Source: Paenalcaligenes hermetiae (lineage in GTDB: Bacteria > Pseudomonadota > Gammaproteobacteria > Burkholderiales > Burkholderiaceae_B). Taken from it: a stretch of 64,000 nt of DNA. The stretch covers positions 124,001 through 188,000 of the forward strand of contig NZ_BAABKD010000009.1 in the NCBI RefSeq assembly GCF_039543645.1. The letters are read 5' to 3'. Under the pieces are notes generated by a model. That model saw only the letters and a program-made list of their open reading frames with translations. It did no database searches and was not told where the DNA came from. Made by a program: the position numbers and the translations under genes. Below are positions 7,268 to 16,067 of the stretch, piece by piece; positions within the stretch are counted from its first letter, which is position 1; each line of letters begins with the position of its first letter.

Positions 7268-8359
7268 CTAAACGTTAAACAAAAAGTTCAACACATCCCC
7301 ATCTTGGACAATGTAGTCTTTGCCTTCGGCACGCATTTTACCGGCCTCTTTGGCTCCTTGCTCACCTTTATATTGAATAAAGTCTTCGTAAGCAATGGTT
7401 TGCGCGCGAATAAAACCACGCTCAAAGTCCGTATGAATCACTCCCGCTGCCTGCGGGGCTGTGGCACCAACGGGTACAGTCCATGCACGAACTTCTTTAA
7501 CCCCCGCTGTAAAATAGGTTTGTAAGCCTAACAGAGTATAACCAGCACGAATCACACGATTCAGCCCTGGTTCTTCCATGCCCATGTCCTCAAGGAACAC
7601 AGCCTTATCCTCATCATCGAGTTGCGCAATCTCTGCTTCGACCGCCGCACACACCGCCACAACGGGAGCATTTTCTTTAGCAGCGTAATCCTCGACCAGT
7701 TTTAAATAAGGGTTATTCTCAAAGCCGTCCTCTTTGACGTTAGCTACATACATAGCAGGCTTAGCTGTAATAAAACAAAAAGTTTTGATAGCAGCCTGAT
7801 CCGCCTCATCAAAATCTAAGGCCCGTACAGGAGTGCCCTCGCCTAAGGCAGCAATAATACGCTCTAACGCGTTACACAGACGAATTGCCTCTTTATCACC
7901 AGAGCGCGCGGTGCGCTGGTTACGCTGCAAAGCTCGCTCAGCACTTGCTAAATCCGCAAGCGCGAGTTCAGTATTAATGACCTCGATATCGGCAATAGGA
8001 TCTACCTTGCCCGAAACGTGCACCACATTGTCATCTTCGAAACAACGCACCACATGCACAATGGCATCGGTTTCACGAATATTAGCTAAAAACTGATTAC
8101 CTAAACCTTCGCCTTCAGATGCTCCTGCCACTAAACCTGCAATATCAACGAATTCCACCACAGCAGGTAAAACACGTTCTGGCTTTACGATTTCAGCAAG
8201 AGGCACTAAGCGAGGATCCGGTACCTCTACCACCCCCACGTTTGGCTCAATCGTACAGAAAGGGTAGTTTTCTGCTGCAATCCCTGCTTTGGTGAGCGCA
8301 TTAAATAAGGTGGATTTACCTACGTTGGGTAGCCCAACAATGCCGCATTGAAGAGACAT
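7268..8359 (-). CDS. ychF: Redox-responsive ribosome-binding ATPase YchF
   Basis: A 363-residue Obg-related P-loop protein (YchF/OLA1), which binds ribosomes, prefers ATP and influences oxidative-stress responses. Visible motifs: P-loop GLPNVGKSTLFNALT at residues 8-22, switch region PFCTIEPNVGVVEVPDPR, DIAGLVAGASEGEGLGNQFL, and the C-terminal TGS-like domain ending in the conserved KGEQGAKEAGKMRAEGKDYIVQDGD region. Length and start are standard. It is the last gene of the minus-strand prs-rplY-pth-CPBP-ychF run, separated by 51 bases from the CPBP protease gene, and is followed by a strong terminator. Confidence 0.97.
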   Translation of the reverse strand: MSLQCGIVGLPNVGKSTLFNALTKAGIAAENYPFCTIEPNVGVVEVPDPRLVPLAEIVKPERVLPAVVEFVDIAGLVAGASEGEGLGNQFLANIRETDAIVHVVRCFEDDNVVHVSGKVDPIADIEVINTELALADLASAERALQRNQRTARSGDKEAIRLCNALERIIAALGEGTPVRALDFDEADQAAIKTFCFITAKPAMYVANVKEDGFENNPYLKLVEDYAAKENAPVVAVCAAVEAEIAQLDDEDKAVFLEDMGMEEPGLNRVIRAGYTLLGLQTYFTAGVKEVRAWTVPVGATAPQAAGVIHTDFERGFIRAQTIAYEDFIQYKGEQGAKEAGKMRAEGKDYIVQDGDVLNFLFNV

Positions 8360-8410
8360 GGCATTCCTAAAAATGAAAGTAGATGAAAAGAAAAGCGATA
8401 TTATAACGAG

Positions 8411-9190
8411 TTAATGAGCAAGATCAGGGTTCAATCGCATAATGGCCATAATTAACAACAACGGCCCAGCATTAAATAATGCATGCAAAATGATACTGGC
8501 TCCAACCCCACGTCGTACACGTAACCACGCCAATACCAACCCAGTGACAAACTGAGGCAAAATCAGTAACGGTAACGTATAAAGCTCAATCTGATCGAAT
8601 TTAAAATTATATAAATGCAACGCCGCAAATAAAACCGTAGACCCATAAAAAAACCACGCAAAACGACGGCAATACCAACGGTACCAACGCCAAGGCCACT
8701 GTGCCCCCAAACCGATTTGACGCCATAAGGCTGGCTGGGAGCCTGCAGTAGCAGGTCGCCAAATAAGCAACACCACTACAGCCAATGCTACCGTCACCGT
8801 TACCGTTTGCGGCCCGCTCAATAAGCACCATAGCGTCACAGGAATCAACCAAAAAAACTGCGAGGGGCGACGCAACACATAACGAAACACCATTTCCTCA
8901 ATGAGCGGCGCCCATAAAATGGCCTGTTTCCAAGGTATTCGGCCAAAATCTAGCTTATGCTCGGCGCCAGCAGAAGTCGCCACCATGGCAGCCAAGGGGC
9001 CAAAAACAGTAATATTGATAAGCCATAAAAAGGCCACCCATTGCAATAAGCGCTTTACCCCTAAGCCATTGGTCCAATCGGTTACCCAACCATGCCCAAG
9101 ATCTTGCTGCGCAAAACGTGGGGCTAAGCGCGGTTGACGTAAAAACCACCAAAAGTCTTGTAGCTCTTGCTTAAAGCTTAATGTGTTCAC
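8411..9190 (-). CDS. CPBP-family intramembrane glutamic endopeptidase (Rce1/Abi fold)
   Basis: A 259-residue membrane protein with about six hydrophobic segments. The CPBP/CAAX-protease motifs are present in order: EEMVFR (EExxxR, Glu98-Glu99), AALHLYNF, and HALFNAG near the C-terminus, which supply the catalytic glutamates and histidines. Substrate is unknown; bacterial members process peptides, anchor proteins or affect immunity to bacteriocins. The start is GTG at 9190, overlapping the pth stop codon (GTGA), so translation is coupled to pth. The gene sits between pth and ychF, which are usually neighbours in this operon. Confidence 0.82.
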   Translation of the reverse strand: MNTLSFKQELQDFWWFLRQPRLAPRFAQQDLGHGWVTDWTNGLGVKRLLQWVAFLWLINITVFGPLAAMVATSAGAEHKLDFGRIPWKQAILWAPLIEEMVFRYVLRRPSQFFWLIPVTLWCLLSGPQTVTVTVALAVVVLLIWRPATAGSQPALWRQIGLGAQWPWRWYRWYCRRFAWFFYGSTVLFAALHLYNFKFDQIELYTLPLLILPQFVTGLVLAWLRVRRGVGASIILHALFNAGPLLLIMAIMRLNPDLAH

Positions 9191-9780
9191 GCATTGCCCC
9201 CATGTAATTGCCGAGTGGCCAGCTCAAAATCCCCCTCGAGTAAAGCAGAAAGGATGGCTTCGCTACGCCACAGTGCATCCTCTATGGCCTCACGCTCTTG
9301 AGCGCGCGGCGCGCTTAGTACAAAAGCAGCTACCTGTTGCGCTAAACCCAAAGAGCGCGGATGCCCAATACCTATACGTAAACGCCAAAAATCCGGACTA
9401 GAAAACACTTGCTGAATATCACGCAAGCCATTGTGCCCAGCATGCCCACCCCCTTTTTTTAATTTCGCCTGCCCAGGCAATAAATCAAGCTCATCGTGTA
9501 ATACCAATACCTGCTCGGGCTGCAATTTATAAAAACGCATCAGTGCGCCAGCTGCCTGACCTGATCGGTTCATAAACGTCGTTGGCTTGGCGAGAATAAT
9601 CGCTTGCCCATTGTGACGACCTTTGGCTACCCAAGCAGACATGTTTTTTTCTAAGCTAAAGCTAGCATGCAACTTTTGTGCATAAGCATCGGCTAACCAA
9701 AACCCAGCATTATGACGGGTTTTCTCATACTCGGCCCCTGGATTTCCCAGCCCTACAATTAAGCGTATTCCTTCAGACAT
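9187..9780 (-). CDS. pth: Peptidyl-tRNA hydrolase
   Basis: A 197-residue bacterial Pth, which cleaves peptidyl-tRNAs that drop off the ribosome and recycles tRNA. The N-terminus reads RLIVGLGNPGAEYEKTRHNAGFWLAD with the catalytic His in RHNAGF; later blocks KPTTFMNRSGQA, VLHDELDLLPG and GGGHAGHNGLRDI are all conserved. It follows rplY after a 127-base gap that contains a terminator, so partial read-through or a second promoter is likely. Its stop overlaps the start of the CPBP protease gene. Confidence 0.97.
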   Translation of the reverse strand: MSEGIRLIVGLGNPGAEYEKTRHNAGFWLADAYAQKLHASFSLEKNMSAWVAKGRHNGQAIILAKPTTFMNRSGQAAGALMRFYKLQPEQVLVLHDELDLLPGQAKLKKGGGHAGHNGLRDIQQVFSSPDFWRLRIGIGHPRSLGLAQQVAAFVLSAPRAQEREAIEDALWRSEAILSALLEGDFELATRQLHGGNA

Positions 9781-9835
9781 ATCTCTACCTAAAAAGCAGC
9801 CACAGACAAAATGCTTTGATTTTACGTCATTTCAA

Positions 9836-9868
9836 TAAAAAACCCCTGCTATGTAGCAGGGGTTTTTA
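9836..9868 (-). terminator. Terminator behind rplY
   Basis: Perfect 13-bp stem AAAAACCCCTGCT / AGCAGGGGTTTTT (9838-9850 and 9855-9867), loop ATGT, followed on the minus strand by a T run. It separates rplY from pth and may tune expression of the downstream genes. Confidence 0.9.
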
Positions 9869-9907
9869 TCAAGCATAGCGTTAACGCAATGCGCTGTAAT
9901 ATAAATA

Positions 9908-10546
9908 TTACTCTGCGCTTGGCTCTTCGGCTGCTTCGCCTTCGCCACCATCTTCACCGTCTTCGCTTTCTTCTTCAGCACCACCACCCACGGCCAAAGC
10001 TGTTGCCAGGGCAGGATCTGGATCGGTGCTTGCACCGGCGTATTCGACGCCCTCGGGCAGCTCAATCGCAGATAGGGTAATGGTTTCACCCGCATCAAGG
10101 TTAGCCAAGTCCACATCGATGGAAACAGGTAAGTTAGCTGGCAAACAAGTGATCTCTAGATCCACTAGAAGCTGGCTAATTACCTGAGCATGTAGCTTAA
10201 CAGCGGGGCTGTCATCGCCGTTGATGAAGTTCAACGGTACACGTGTAGTAATAGGCTGATCAGCACGTACACGCTGGAAATCAACGTGTAAAACCTGAGG
10301 TTTGTAAGCATGCCACTGCACAGCACGCAGCAATACTTTTTCGACCTTACCGTCCAAATCCATGTCTAGAATAGAAGCATGGAAAACGTCTTTACGTAAG
10401 TCGTGGTAGATTTGGTTGTGGTCGAGCGTGATAGCGACTGGCTCAGCGTTACCACCATAAACAATAGCGGGAACTTGGCCAGCACGACGCAGGCGGCGGC
10501 TCGCACTCGATCCCTGTACATCGCGCTTAAAGGCTTTGAATTTCAT
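9908..10546 (-). CDS. rplY: 50S ribosomal protein L25 (Ctc form)
   Basis: A 212-residue L25 of the long, Ctc/TL5-like form: an N-terminal 5S rRNA-binding domain (KFKAFKRDVQGSSASRRLRRAGQVPAIVYGG, residues 2-90) and a C-terminal beta domain (about 95-185). It ends in a very acidic tail rich in Glu and Asp (about residues 192-212), typical of betaproteobacterial L25. The ATG at 10546 is preceded by GGAGTTTTCCC. It lies between prs and pth in the standard order and is followed by a strong terminator. Confidence 0.96.
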   Translation of the reverse strand: MKFKAFKRDVQGSSASRRLRRAGQVPAIVYGGNAEPVAITLDHNQIYHDLRKDVFHASILDMDLDGKVEKVLLRAVQWHAYKPQVLHVDFQRVRADQPITTRVPLNFINGDDSPAVKLHAQVISQLLVDLEITCLPANLPVSIDVDLANLDAGETITLSAIELPEGVEYAGASTDPDPALATALAVGGGAEEESEDGEDGGEGEAAEEPSAE

Positions 10547-10623
10547 GGGAAAACTCCAAAATTGCGGTATTTCGCAAACAGTTAAAAACGCCAGGTGCCG
10601 CGACCAGCACCTAACGAGAAAAT

Positions 10624-11574
10624 TTAATCAACAAATAACGAGCTCACAGACTCAGCGTTAGAGATGCGCAACATGGTTTCGCCCAGTAGTGCTGCACAAG
10701 AAAGCTGACGGATCTTACTGCATGCTTTTGCTTCGGCAGAAAGTGGAATGGTATCCGTTACAACCAGCTCGTTCAATTCAGAGTTATTGATGCGCTCAAT
10801 GGCTTCGCCAGATAAAACAGGGTGAGTACAGTAAGCATAAACTGCTACAGCACCCCGTTGTTTCAGCGCCTCGGCAGCTTTACATAGTGTGCCAGCCGTA
10901 TCCACCATGTCATCCATTAAAATACATGTACGACCATTGACATCGCCAATAATGTTCATGACTTCGGACACATTCGCACGAGGACGACGCTTATCGATAA
11001 TCGCCAGGTCGGCTTCTAGCTGTTTAGCTAAAGCGCGAGCTCGCACTACCCCACCAATATCAGGGGAGACCACAACCAAGTCTTTGTAATTACAGCGCCA
11101 AATATCACCTAAAAGGATAGGGGAGGCGTAAATATTATCGACAGGTATATCAAAAAAGCCTTGAATCTGATCCGCGTGCAAATCCATAGTCATAACGCGA
11201 TCTACGCCTACGACTTGAAGCATGTTTGCAACGACTTTAGCAGAAATGGCGACGCGCGCAGAACGCGGACGACGGTCTTGGCGGGCGTAACCAAAGTATG
11301 GAATCGCCGCGGTAATGCGACCGGCAGAGGCACGACGCAAGGCATCGACCATTACCATGATTTCCATTAAATTGTCATTGGTGGGAGCGCAGGTTGGCTG
11401 TAATACAAAAACATCGCGACCGCGCACGTTTTCGTTGATTTCGACCATGACTTCTCCGTCAGAGAAGCGACCTACGGTCATTTTGCCAAGAGACATGTCT
11501 AAGTGATTTGCAACATCTACAGCCAAACGTGGGTTTGCTGTACCGGTGAAAATCATGAATCGGTCATGTGCCAT
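10624..11574 (-). CDS. prs: Ribose-phosphate pyrophosphokinase
   Basis: A 316-residue class I PRPP synthase, which makes 5-phosphoribosyl-1-pyrophosphate from ribose 5-phosphate and ATP for nucleotide, histidine, tryptophan and NAD synthesis. It shows the N-terminal MIFTGTANPRLAVDVANHL, the flexible loop DRRPRSARVAISAKVVA, the regulatory DLHADQIQGFFDIPVDN, and the PRPP-binding signature CILMDDMVDTAGTL. Length is standard. It lies 123 bases downstream of tRNA-Gln and 77 bases upstream of rplY, all on the minus strand. Confidence 0.97.
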   Translation of the reverse strand: MAHDRFMIFTGTANPRLAVDVANHLDMSLGKMTVGRFSDGEVMVEINENVRGRDVFVLQPTCAPTNDNLMEIMVMVDALRRASAGRITAAIPYFGYARQDRRPRSARVAISAKVVANMLQVVGVDRVMTMDLHADQIQGFFDIPVDNIYASPILLGDIWRCNYKDLVVVSPDIGGVVRARALAKQLEADLAIIDKRRPRANVSEVMNIIGDVNGRTCILMDDMVDTAGTLCKAAEALKQRGAVAVYAYCTHPVLSGEAIERINNSELNELVVTDTIPLSAEAKACSKIRQLSCAALLGETMLRISNAESVSSLFVD

Positions 11575-11697
11575 GATGTGAGGGACGTAGATATGATTTG
11601 GATGCGTGACGAAAAAATAAAGCCGTTGACCACAATCAACGTGATGATGTGGCTCAACAGCTTTATTATGACGCAGACCTAAAGGTCTGTAAATGTA

Positions 11698-11774
11698 TGG
11701 CTGGGGATGAAGGATTCGAACCTTCGCATGCCGGAATCAAAATCCGGTGCCTTAACCAGCTTGGCTAATCCCCA
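11698..11774 (-). tRNA. tRNA-Gln (UUG anticodon)
   Basis: Reading the minus strand gives a full cloverleaf: acceptor stem TGGGGAT / ATCCCCA, D arm TAGCCAAGCTGGTTAAGGC, anticodon stem CCGGA / TCCGG with loop TTTTGAT (anticodon TTG), T arm with GTTCGAATC, discriminator G, and an encoded CCA (11698-11700). Its first 10 bases overlap the end of ispE, including the ispE stop codon. prs follows downstream. Confidence 0.95.
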
Positions 11775-12703
11775 AATTCTTTCAACCAAGTATACAGCGG
11801 ATGAGTATTTAACCCATTTACCACCCATCGATCTGAGGGCATTTGCATCGTTGGCTGTCCGTGCAAAATTATACCGCTTAAATAACTGTTTTGTCTAGTG
11901 GCTTGCTCTTTGTCTTTAAACCCAACAAAAACACAAGAACCCGACCCAGTCATTCTAGCATGTAAATCGTTTTTACGCAAGCCCTGTAACAAAATCTTAA
12001 TTTTTGGAGCTTGTTTACATGCCACAGTTTCTAAAACATTTTCACCAAAAAACAAAACTGAATGATTTTTTTGTGGATCAATGCTTATTAAAGAATCTGT
12101 AAAGTCTGTAATTATGACGGGCTTTGAATCTCTTGTCAAGCCCTGATCTTGAAAAATAGCCGGCGTACTCACAAAAACGTCAGGCTTAATCAGTAAATAA
12201 CTTAAATTGGGTAGAGTTATTGCCTGTAATTGCTCACCAATTCCCTGAGCAAATGCGCTCTGTCCAAAAATAAAAACCGGCACATCCGCTCCCAGTTGCA
12301 CACCAAGCTGCATGAGCTGGGTACGACTTAACCCAGTTTGCCATAATCGGTTTAACGCAATGAGGGTGGTTGCTGCATTACTGGAGCCCCCTCCTAAGCC
12401 GGCTCCAGCAGGTATTCGTTTATCACAAGCAATCGTGGCACCAAAATGTGTCCCTGTAGCACGCTGTAATAATCGAGCTGCTTGAATGATTAAGTCGTCA
12501 TCCTCGGTTAATCCGGCTAAGCTCTGCCCTGCTCGCGTAATCACCCCATCATCGCGACGCTGAAAGTCCAGATAATCGCATAAATCCACAAAGGTAAAAA
12601 CGCTTTGGAGCAAATGATAGCCATCGGAGCGCCGCCCCACAATATGTAAAAACAGGTTCAGCTTTGCCGGTGCTGGCACACGCTCCAGACTCAGTACAGC
12701 CAT
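11765..12703 (-). CDS. ispE: 4-diphosphocytidyl-2-C-methyl-D-erythritol kinase
   Basis: A 312-residue GHMP kinase of the MEP isoprenoid pathway that phosphorylates CDP-ME. The first conserved block PAPAKLNLFLHIVGRRSDGYHLLQS contains the substrate-binding Lys and Asp region; the ATP loop is PAGAGLGGGSSNAATT; the third GHMP motif is MTGSGSCVFVGF. I chose ATG 12703 because the family begins at MAVLSLERVPAPAK and lolB stops one base earlier; the frame is open further upstream into lolB without support. The gene ends inside the 5' end of tRNA-Gln (10-base overlap), which is unusual. Confidence 0.95.
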   Translation of the reverse strand: MAVLSLERVPAPAKLNLFLHIVGRRSDGYHLLQSVFTFVDLCDYLDFQRRDDGVITRAGQSLAGLTEDDDLIIQAARLLQRATGTHFGATIACDKRIPAGAGLGGGSSNAATTLIALNRLWQTGLSRTQLMQLGVQLGADVPVFIFGQSAFAQGIGEQLQAITLPNLSYLLIKPDVFVSTPAIFQDQGLTRDSKPVIITDFTDSLISIDPQKNHSVLFFGENVLETVACKQAPKIKILLQGLRKNDLHARMTGSGSCVFVGFKDKEQATRQNSYLSGIILHGQPTMQMPSDRWVVNGLNTHPLYTWLKEFGD

Positions 12704-12704
12704 A

Positions 12705-13277
12705 TTAGTAGTCAACCACAATACGAACGGATAAGTTTTGCTGGGCCTGATGACGATGCATCTGTAGTAATTTGGGCCCAAGTGCATCATAACGCTGTAA
12801 ACGTACTCGCCAACCGTCTTGTACGAAATAACTAGGCTGCTGTTGTTGCAAGGCTAAATCCGTAGTAGGACGCGAACCGGTTTGGCCTCGTAGCCAATCT
12901 CGCATCCCCTCTACAGGAATTGCATAGCCAAAAAGCTGCTCTACCAGCGCATCTGGTGAGGTAGCATATTCTGTCTGCCCATTCGGATAACGCAATATCG
13001 CTCCTGTCGCACTCGCCTCTACGCGCGCTAACACTGTCCCCATAGGGTTAGTTAAGTCCAACTGAAGGCGTTGAGGGTTTTCTTGCCATTGGAACCCCCC
13101 TTGGACAGCATCGCGACTCCCGTCTGCGTTATCTACCGCAAGCGCAAAGCGCCCAGAGCGTATAAACTGCTCATCCTGCGCTGTTGGTGTGGTTACCGGA
13201 AGGGGTGCTGCACAGGCGCTAAGCAAAACAACCACTCCAGCTACTAGCCCTACTTTAAGATATTGTCTACGTGTCAT
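12705..13277 (-). CDS. lolB: Outer-membrane lipoprotein insertase LolB
   Basis: A 190-residue lipoprotein that accepts lipoproteins from LolA and inserts them into the outer membrane. The N-terminus has a signal peptide with lipobox LSAC (lipidated Cys22). The mature part begins APLPVTT and continues with the characteristic SGRFALAVDN, GGFQWQENPQRLQLDLTNPMG, and LFGYAIPVEGMRDWLRGQ blocks. The gene order TPR protein, lolB, ispE is typical of Burkholderiales. Its ATG overlaps the upstream stop (ATGA) and its stop is one base from the ispE start, so the three genes are translationally coupled. Confidence 0.93.
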   Translation of the reverse strand: MTRRQYLKVGLVAGVVVLLSACAAPLPVTTPTAQDEQFIRSGRFALAVDNADGSRDAVQGGFQWQENPQRLQLDLTNPMGTVLARVEASATGAILRYPNGQTEYATSPDALVEQLFGYAIPVEGMRDWLRGQTGSRPTTDLALQQQQPSYFVQDGWRVRLQRYDALGPKLLQMHRHQAQQNLSVRIVVDY

Positions 13278-15040
13278 GGCTTAACCCCAAACCGCTGCAT
13301 AGTTCGCTCTAAGCTGTGATTTGGATTTTCAGCATCCCAGGCTTGACGCCAAATGTCGATGGCCTCGCCTTGACGTCCTTTCATCCATAACACTTCGCCT
13401 AAATGGGCCGCTACCTCTGGGTCAGGCAGTCGCTCATAAGAGCGCATTAAATATTCGAGCGCTGCTTGATAGTCTCCTACACGATAAAGATACCAACCAA
13501 CACTATCTAAAATATAAGGGTTATCAGGCTCCAGCTCTAAAGCTTGCTCTAAAAGCCCCTGTGCCTCATCCAGATTTTTGTTTTGATCCACAAAGGTATA
13601 ACCCAGCGCATTATAAGCATTGGCATTAAATGGCTGCAGCTCAATCACCTGACGTAACAACGGCTCAAGGTCTTCGTAGCGACCTTGGCTGGCATACAGC
13701 ATGGCCAAATCGTATTTAATCTCGGGGGTGTCTGGTAGTTCTTTATCTGAGCGCTCTAAGACCTCAACAGCCTGATCTGTGCGCCCTGCCTCGCGTAAAA
13801 TGGCAGCCCGTGTTAAGTCCACGACCGCCTGGTCGCGCTTATTAAGCACACCTAAACTATCTAATGTGCGATTGGCTTTTTTTAAGTTACCCAAACGTGC
13901 TTCTAGAACAGCGCGATGCACTCGCACCTGAAATAACAGCGCCGGCTCCTCGATGAGATCTAGCTGACGGATCGCCTCGTGGAGGTTATTTTGCTTTTCT
14001 GCGATCTGCACTAAAGACAAGCGAGCATCGGATATACTGCTTAGCGCCGTAGTGGTCGCATCATCAAGGCTTTGACGACGTTGATTTTGTACAGAAATGT
14101 ATTCATTTAACAAGGCAATTGCCGTATCAAAGCGTTCAGCACGGATATTGATCTCGGCTTGCGTAAACTGCAAATCAAAATCCTCGGGATTGCGCTTTTG
14201 CATCACCGCTAGTTGTTCCAAGGCCTGATCATATTCGCCTAAATCCACTAGACGATTTATCAATAATAAGGGCAAATCGCGAGAGTCTGGGTTGTTTTGC
14301 ACAAACTGCTTAGCTTGCTCTATGACCTTTTGTTGATCAACTTGCAAACCATACTCCAGTACCCGTTGCATAGCCAGCTCAGAATCTGGCTCATTCGCTA
14401 AGGCTAGACGCGCCTCTTGTAGTGCCCGCTGTGGGTTTTGCGCAGACCAAGCCACATCGGACAAAGCTAAATGACTAATAGTTAGCTGCCTTACATTTTT
14501 TGGTAGCGATTTTTCTAAAACGTCTAAGGCCAAGCGGCTATCCACCATTTTGCTAATAATGCCCATGGCTTGAATAATCGCCTGTTCCTTATCTGTCGCC
14601 CGATCAATACGCTGATAAAGCGTTTGAGCTAACCCTGTGGTTTGCCCTGTAGATGCTTCCAAGGCTAGAGCAGTTGCTTTAGCCTCGGGGTCATTAGGTG
14701 CTAATAAAGACCATTCTTTGGCTGCAGCAATCCCTCGCGAAAGATTATTATCCGCCATAGAAAACTGAAAGGCTCGCTGCGCAAAACGAGGGTCTGCGGT
14801 ATCTTTGGCCAAGCTCAAGAAGGTTTGACTTGCTGTATCGTAGTCACCTTGCTGCACTGCTACCTCGCCAACTAAAATCCGATACAACACATCAGGGCTT
14901 AGCGTCACAATAGGAAGACCGTCGCTACGCAACTGAATATGCTCTATGGGTTTTAACTCCATGACATCGGTAGCCCATGCAGCCCCCCCCATCAATGCAG
15001 ATAAGACAACCGTGCGAAATAATAACGATTTTAAATTCAT
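13274..15040 (-). CDS. Tetratricopeptide-repeat protein, probably periplasmic
   Basis: A 588-residue protein with an N-terminal signal peptide (MNLKSLLFRTVVLSALMGGAAWA) followed by many degenerate TPR units from about residue 45 to 570, clearest in the C-terminal third (NANAYNALGYTFVDQNKNLD and DNPYILDSVGWYLYRVGDY). Such proteins sit immediately upstream of lolB in betaproteobacteria; a role in envelope assembly is suggested by position only. The ATG at 15040 begins the operon that runs through lolB and ispE, and the mutM gene is divergent 83 bases away. No enzymatic domain is visible. Confidence 0.88.
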   Translation of the reverse strand: MNLKSLLFRTVVLSALMGGAAWATDVMELKPIEHIQLRSDGLPIVTLSPDVLYRILVGEVAVQQGDYDTASQTFLSLAKDTADPRFAQRAFQFSMADNNLSRGIAAAKEWSLLAPNDPEAKATALALEASTGQTTGLAQTLYQRIDRATDKEQAIIQAMGIISKMVDSRLALDVLEKSLPKNVRQLTISHLALSDVAWSAQNPQRALQEARLALANEPDSELAMQRVLEYGLQVDQQKVIEQAKQFVQNNPDSRDLPLLLINRLVDLGEYDQALEQLAVMQKRNPEDFDLQFTQAEINIRAERFDTAIALLNEYISVQNQRRQSLDDATTTALSSISDARLSLVQIAEKQNNLHEAIRQLDLIEEPALLFQVRVHRAVLEARLGNLKKANRTLDSLGVLNKRDQAVVDLTRAAILREAGRTDQAVEVLERSDKELPDTPEIKYDLAMLYASQGRYEDLEPLLRQVIELQPFNANAYNALGYTFVDQNKNLDEAQGLLEQALELEPDNPYILDSVGWYLYRVGDYQAALEYLMRSYERLPDPEVAAHLGEVLWMKGRQGEAIDIWRQAWDAENPNHSLERTMQRFGVKP

Positions 15041-15123
15041 CCAAACCTGGCGCAGCCGCGCATGAAATTTAGCCTAATGGCACAATATGACTATCTTATA
15101 GTCAATGATAGTAGCACCTCAAT

Positions 15124-15948
15124 ATGCCTGAATTACCCGAAGTTGAAACCACACGTCGCGGAATAGCGACGCTTATGCCCAACCAGATTTTACGCCAATG
15201 CGTGGTCTATCAGCCCAAAATGCGTTGGCCTATTCCACCTAACATGAGTGATTTAGTCAATAATCAGCCCGTTCTTGCCTGTGAGCGTCGCGGCAAATAT
15301 TTGCTTATTCGCTTTGCTCATGGCTACCAAATCATTCATTTAGGCATGTCTGGTTCCTTACGCCGTGTGCCGTTGGATGCGCCACGTCTAAAGCACGATC
15401 ATGTGGAATGGCAATTTGATCATGCCCGTTTTTTACTGCATGATCCGCGTCGCTTTGGTGCCGTGCTTTGGCACGATCTAAAAGATGGGCCAATTTTGCA
15501 ACACCCCCTGTTAAAGAAGCTAGGCGTTGAACCATTTAGCCCTGAGTTTAACCCAGAGTCCTTTCATCAACAGTTATCAAATCGAAAAGCGACAATAAAA
15601 AGCGTACTGCTTGCTGGACAAATTGTCGTCGGCGTGGGCAATATCTATGCTTCGGAATCGTTGTTTAAAGCGCGTATCGACCCAACCTTAGCTGCGAACC
15701 AACTCAGCCTACGTCAAGCTCAACGTCTACATGCAGCGATTGTGGAAACATTACAACAAGCACTGGATTCTGGGGGCAGCACCCTAAAAGATTATCTTAA
15801 TGCTTCTGGCGAAGCCGGCGCTTATTTTGATCTGCACGCCCAAGTCTATGGCAAAGTCGGTGCCCCCTGCCCCGTTTGTACTACCCCTATTCGGCGTATC
15901 GTACAAAACCAACGCGCCACCTATTTTTGTCCTCTCTGCCAAAAATAA
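15124..15948 (+). CDS. mutM: Formamidopyrimidine-DNA glycosylase
   Basis: A 274-residue base-excision repair enzyme that removes 8-oxoguanine and formamidopyrimidines. It starts with the invariant catalytic PELPEVETTRRGI (Pro2 nucleophile, Glu3), contains the HLGMSG and VGVGNIYASESLF blocks, and ends with the zinc finger CPVC-16-CPLC (YGKVGAPCPVC and YFCPLCQK). Length is standard. It is divergent from the TPR-lolB-ispE operon and followed by a terminator, so it is monocistronic. Confidence 0.97.
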   Translation: MPELPEVETTRRGIATLMPNQILRQCVVYQPKMRWPIPPNMSDLVNNQPVLACERRGKYLLIRFAHGYQIIHLGMSGSLRRVPLDAPRLKHDHVEWQFDHARFLLHDPRRFGAVLWHDLKDGPILQHPLLKKLGVEPFSPEFNPESFHQQLSNRKATIKSVLLAGQIVVGVGNIYASESLFKARIDPTLAANQLSLRQAQRLHAAIVETLQQALDSGGSTLKDYLNASGEAGAYFDLHAQVYGKVGAPCPVCTTPIRRIVQNQRATYFCPLCQK

Positions 15949-15961
15949 CTCCTACGCTCAC

Positions 15962-15984
15962 GCCGCGAGAACGCGGCATTTTTT
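15962..15984 (+). terminator. Terminator of mutM
   Basis: Stem GCCGCG / CGCGGC (15962-15967 and 15972-15977) with loop AGAA, then ATTTTTT. It lies 14 bases after the mutM stop codon. Confidence 0.85.
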
Positions 15985-16067
15985 CACCTAAGGTATTCAC
16001 CTATAACAAATGCATTGTACATAAACGAATTTGGCACTATGATTTACCTGAATCATTAGGAGGAATT

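Noticed and set aside
8411..9190. CPBP protein as a phage-defence (Abi) gene
   Set aside because: It sits in a housekeeping operon with no other defence gene near; the Abi label is only a fold name.
15876..16067. Extended N-terminus of the MBL-fold protein overlapping mutM
   Set aside because: The stretch crosses the mutM zinc-finger region and terminator; AGGAGG before ATG 16068 and family alignment give the start.
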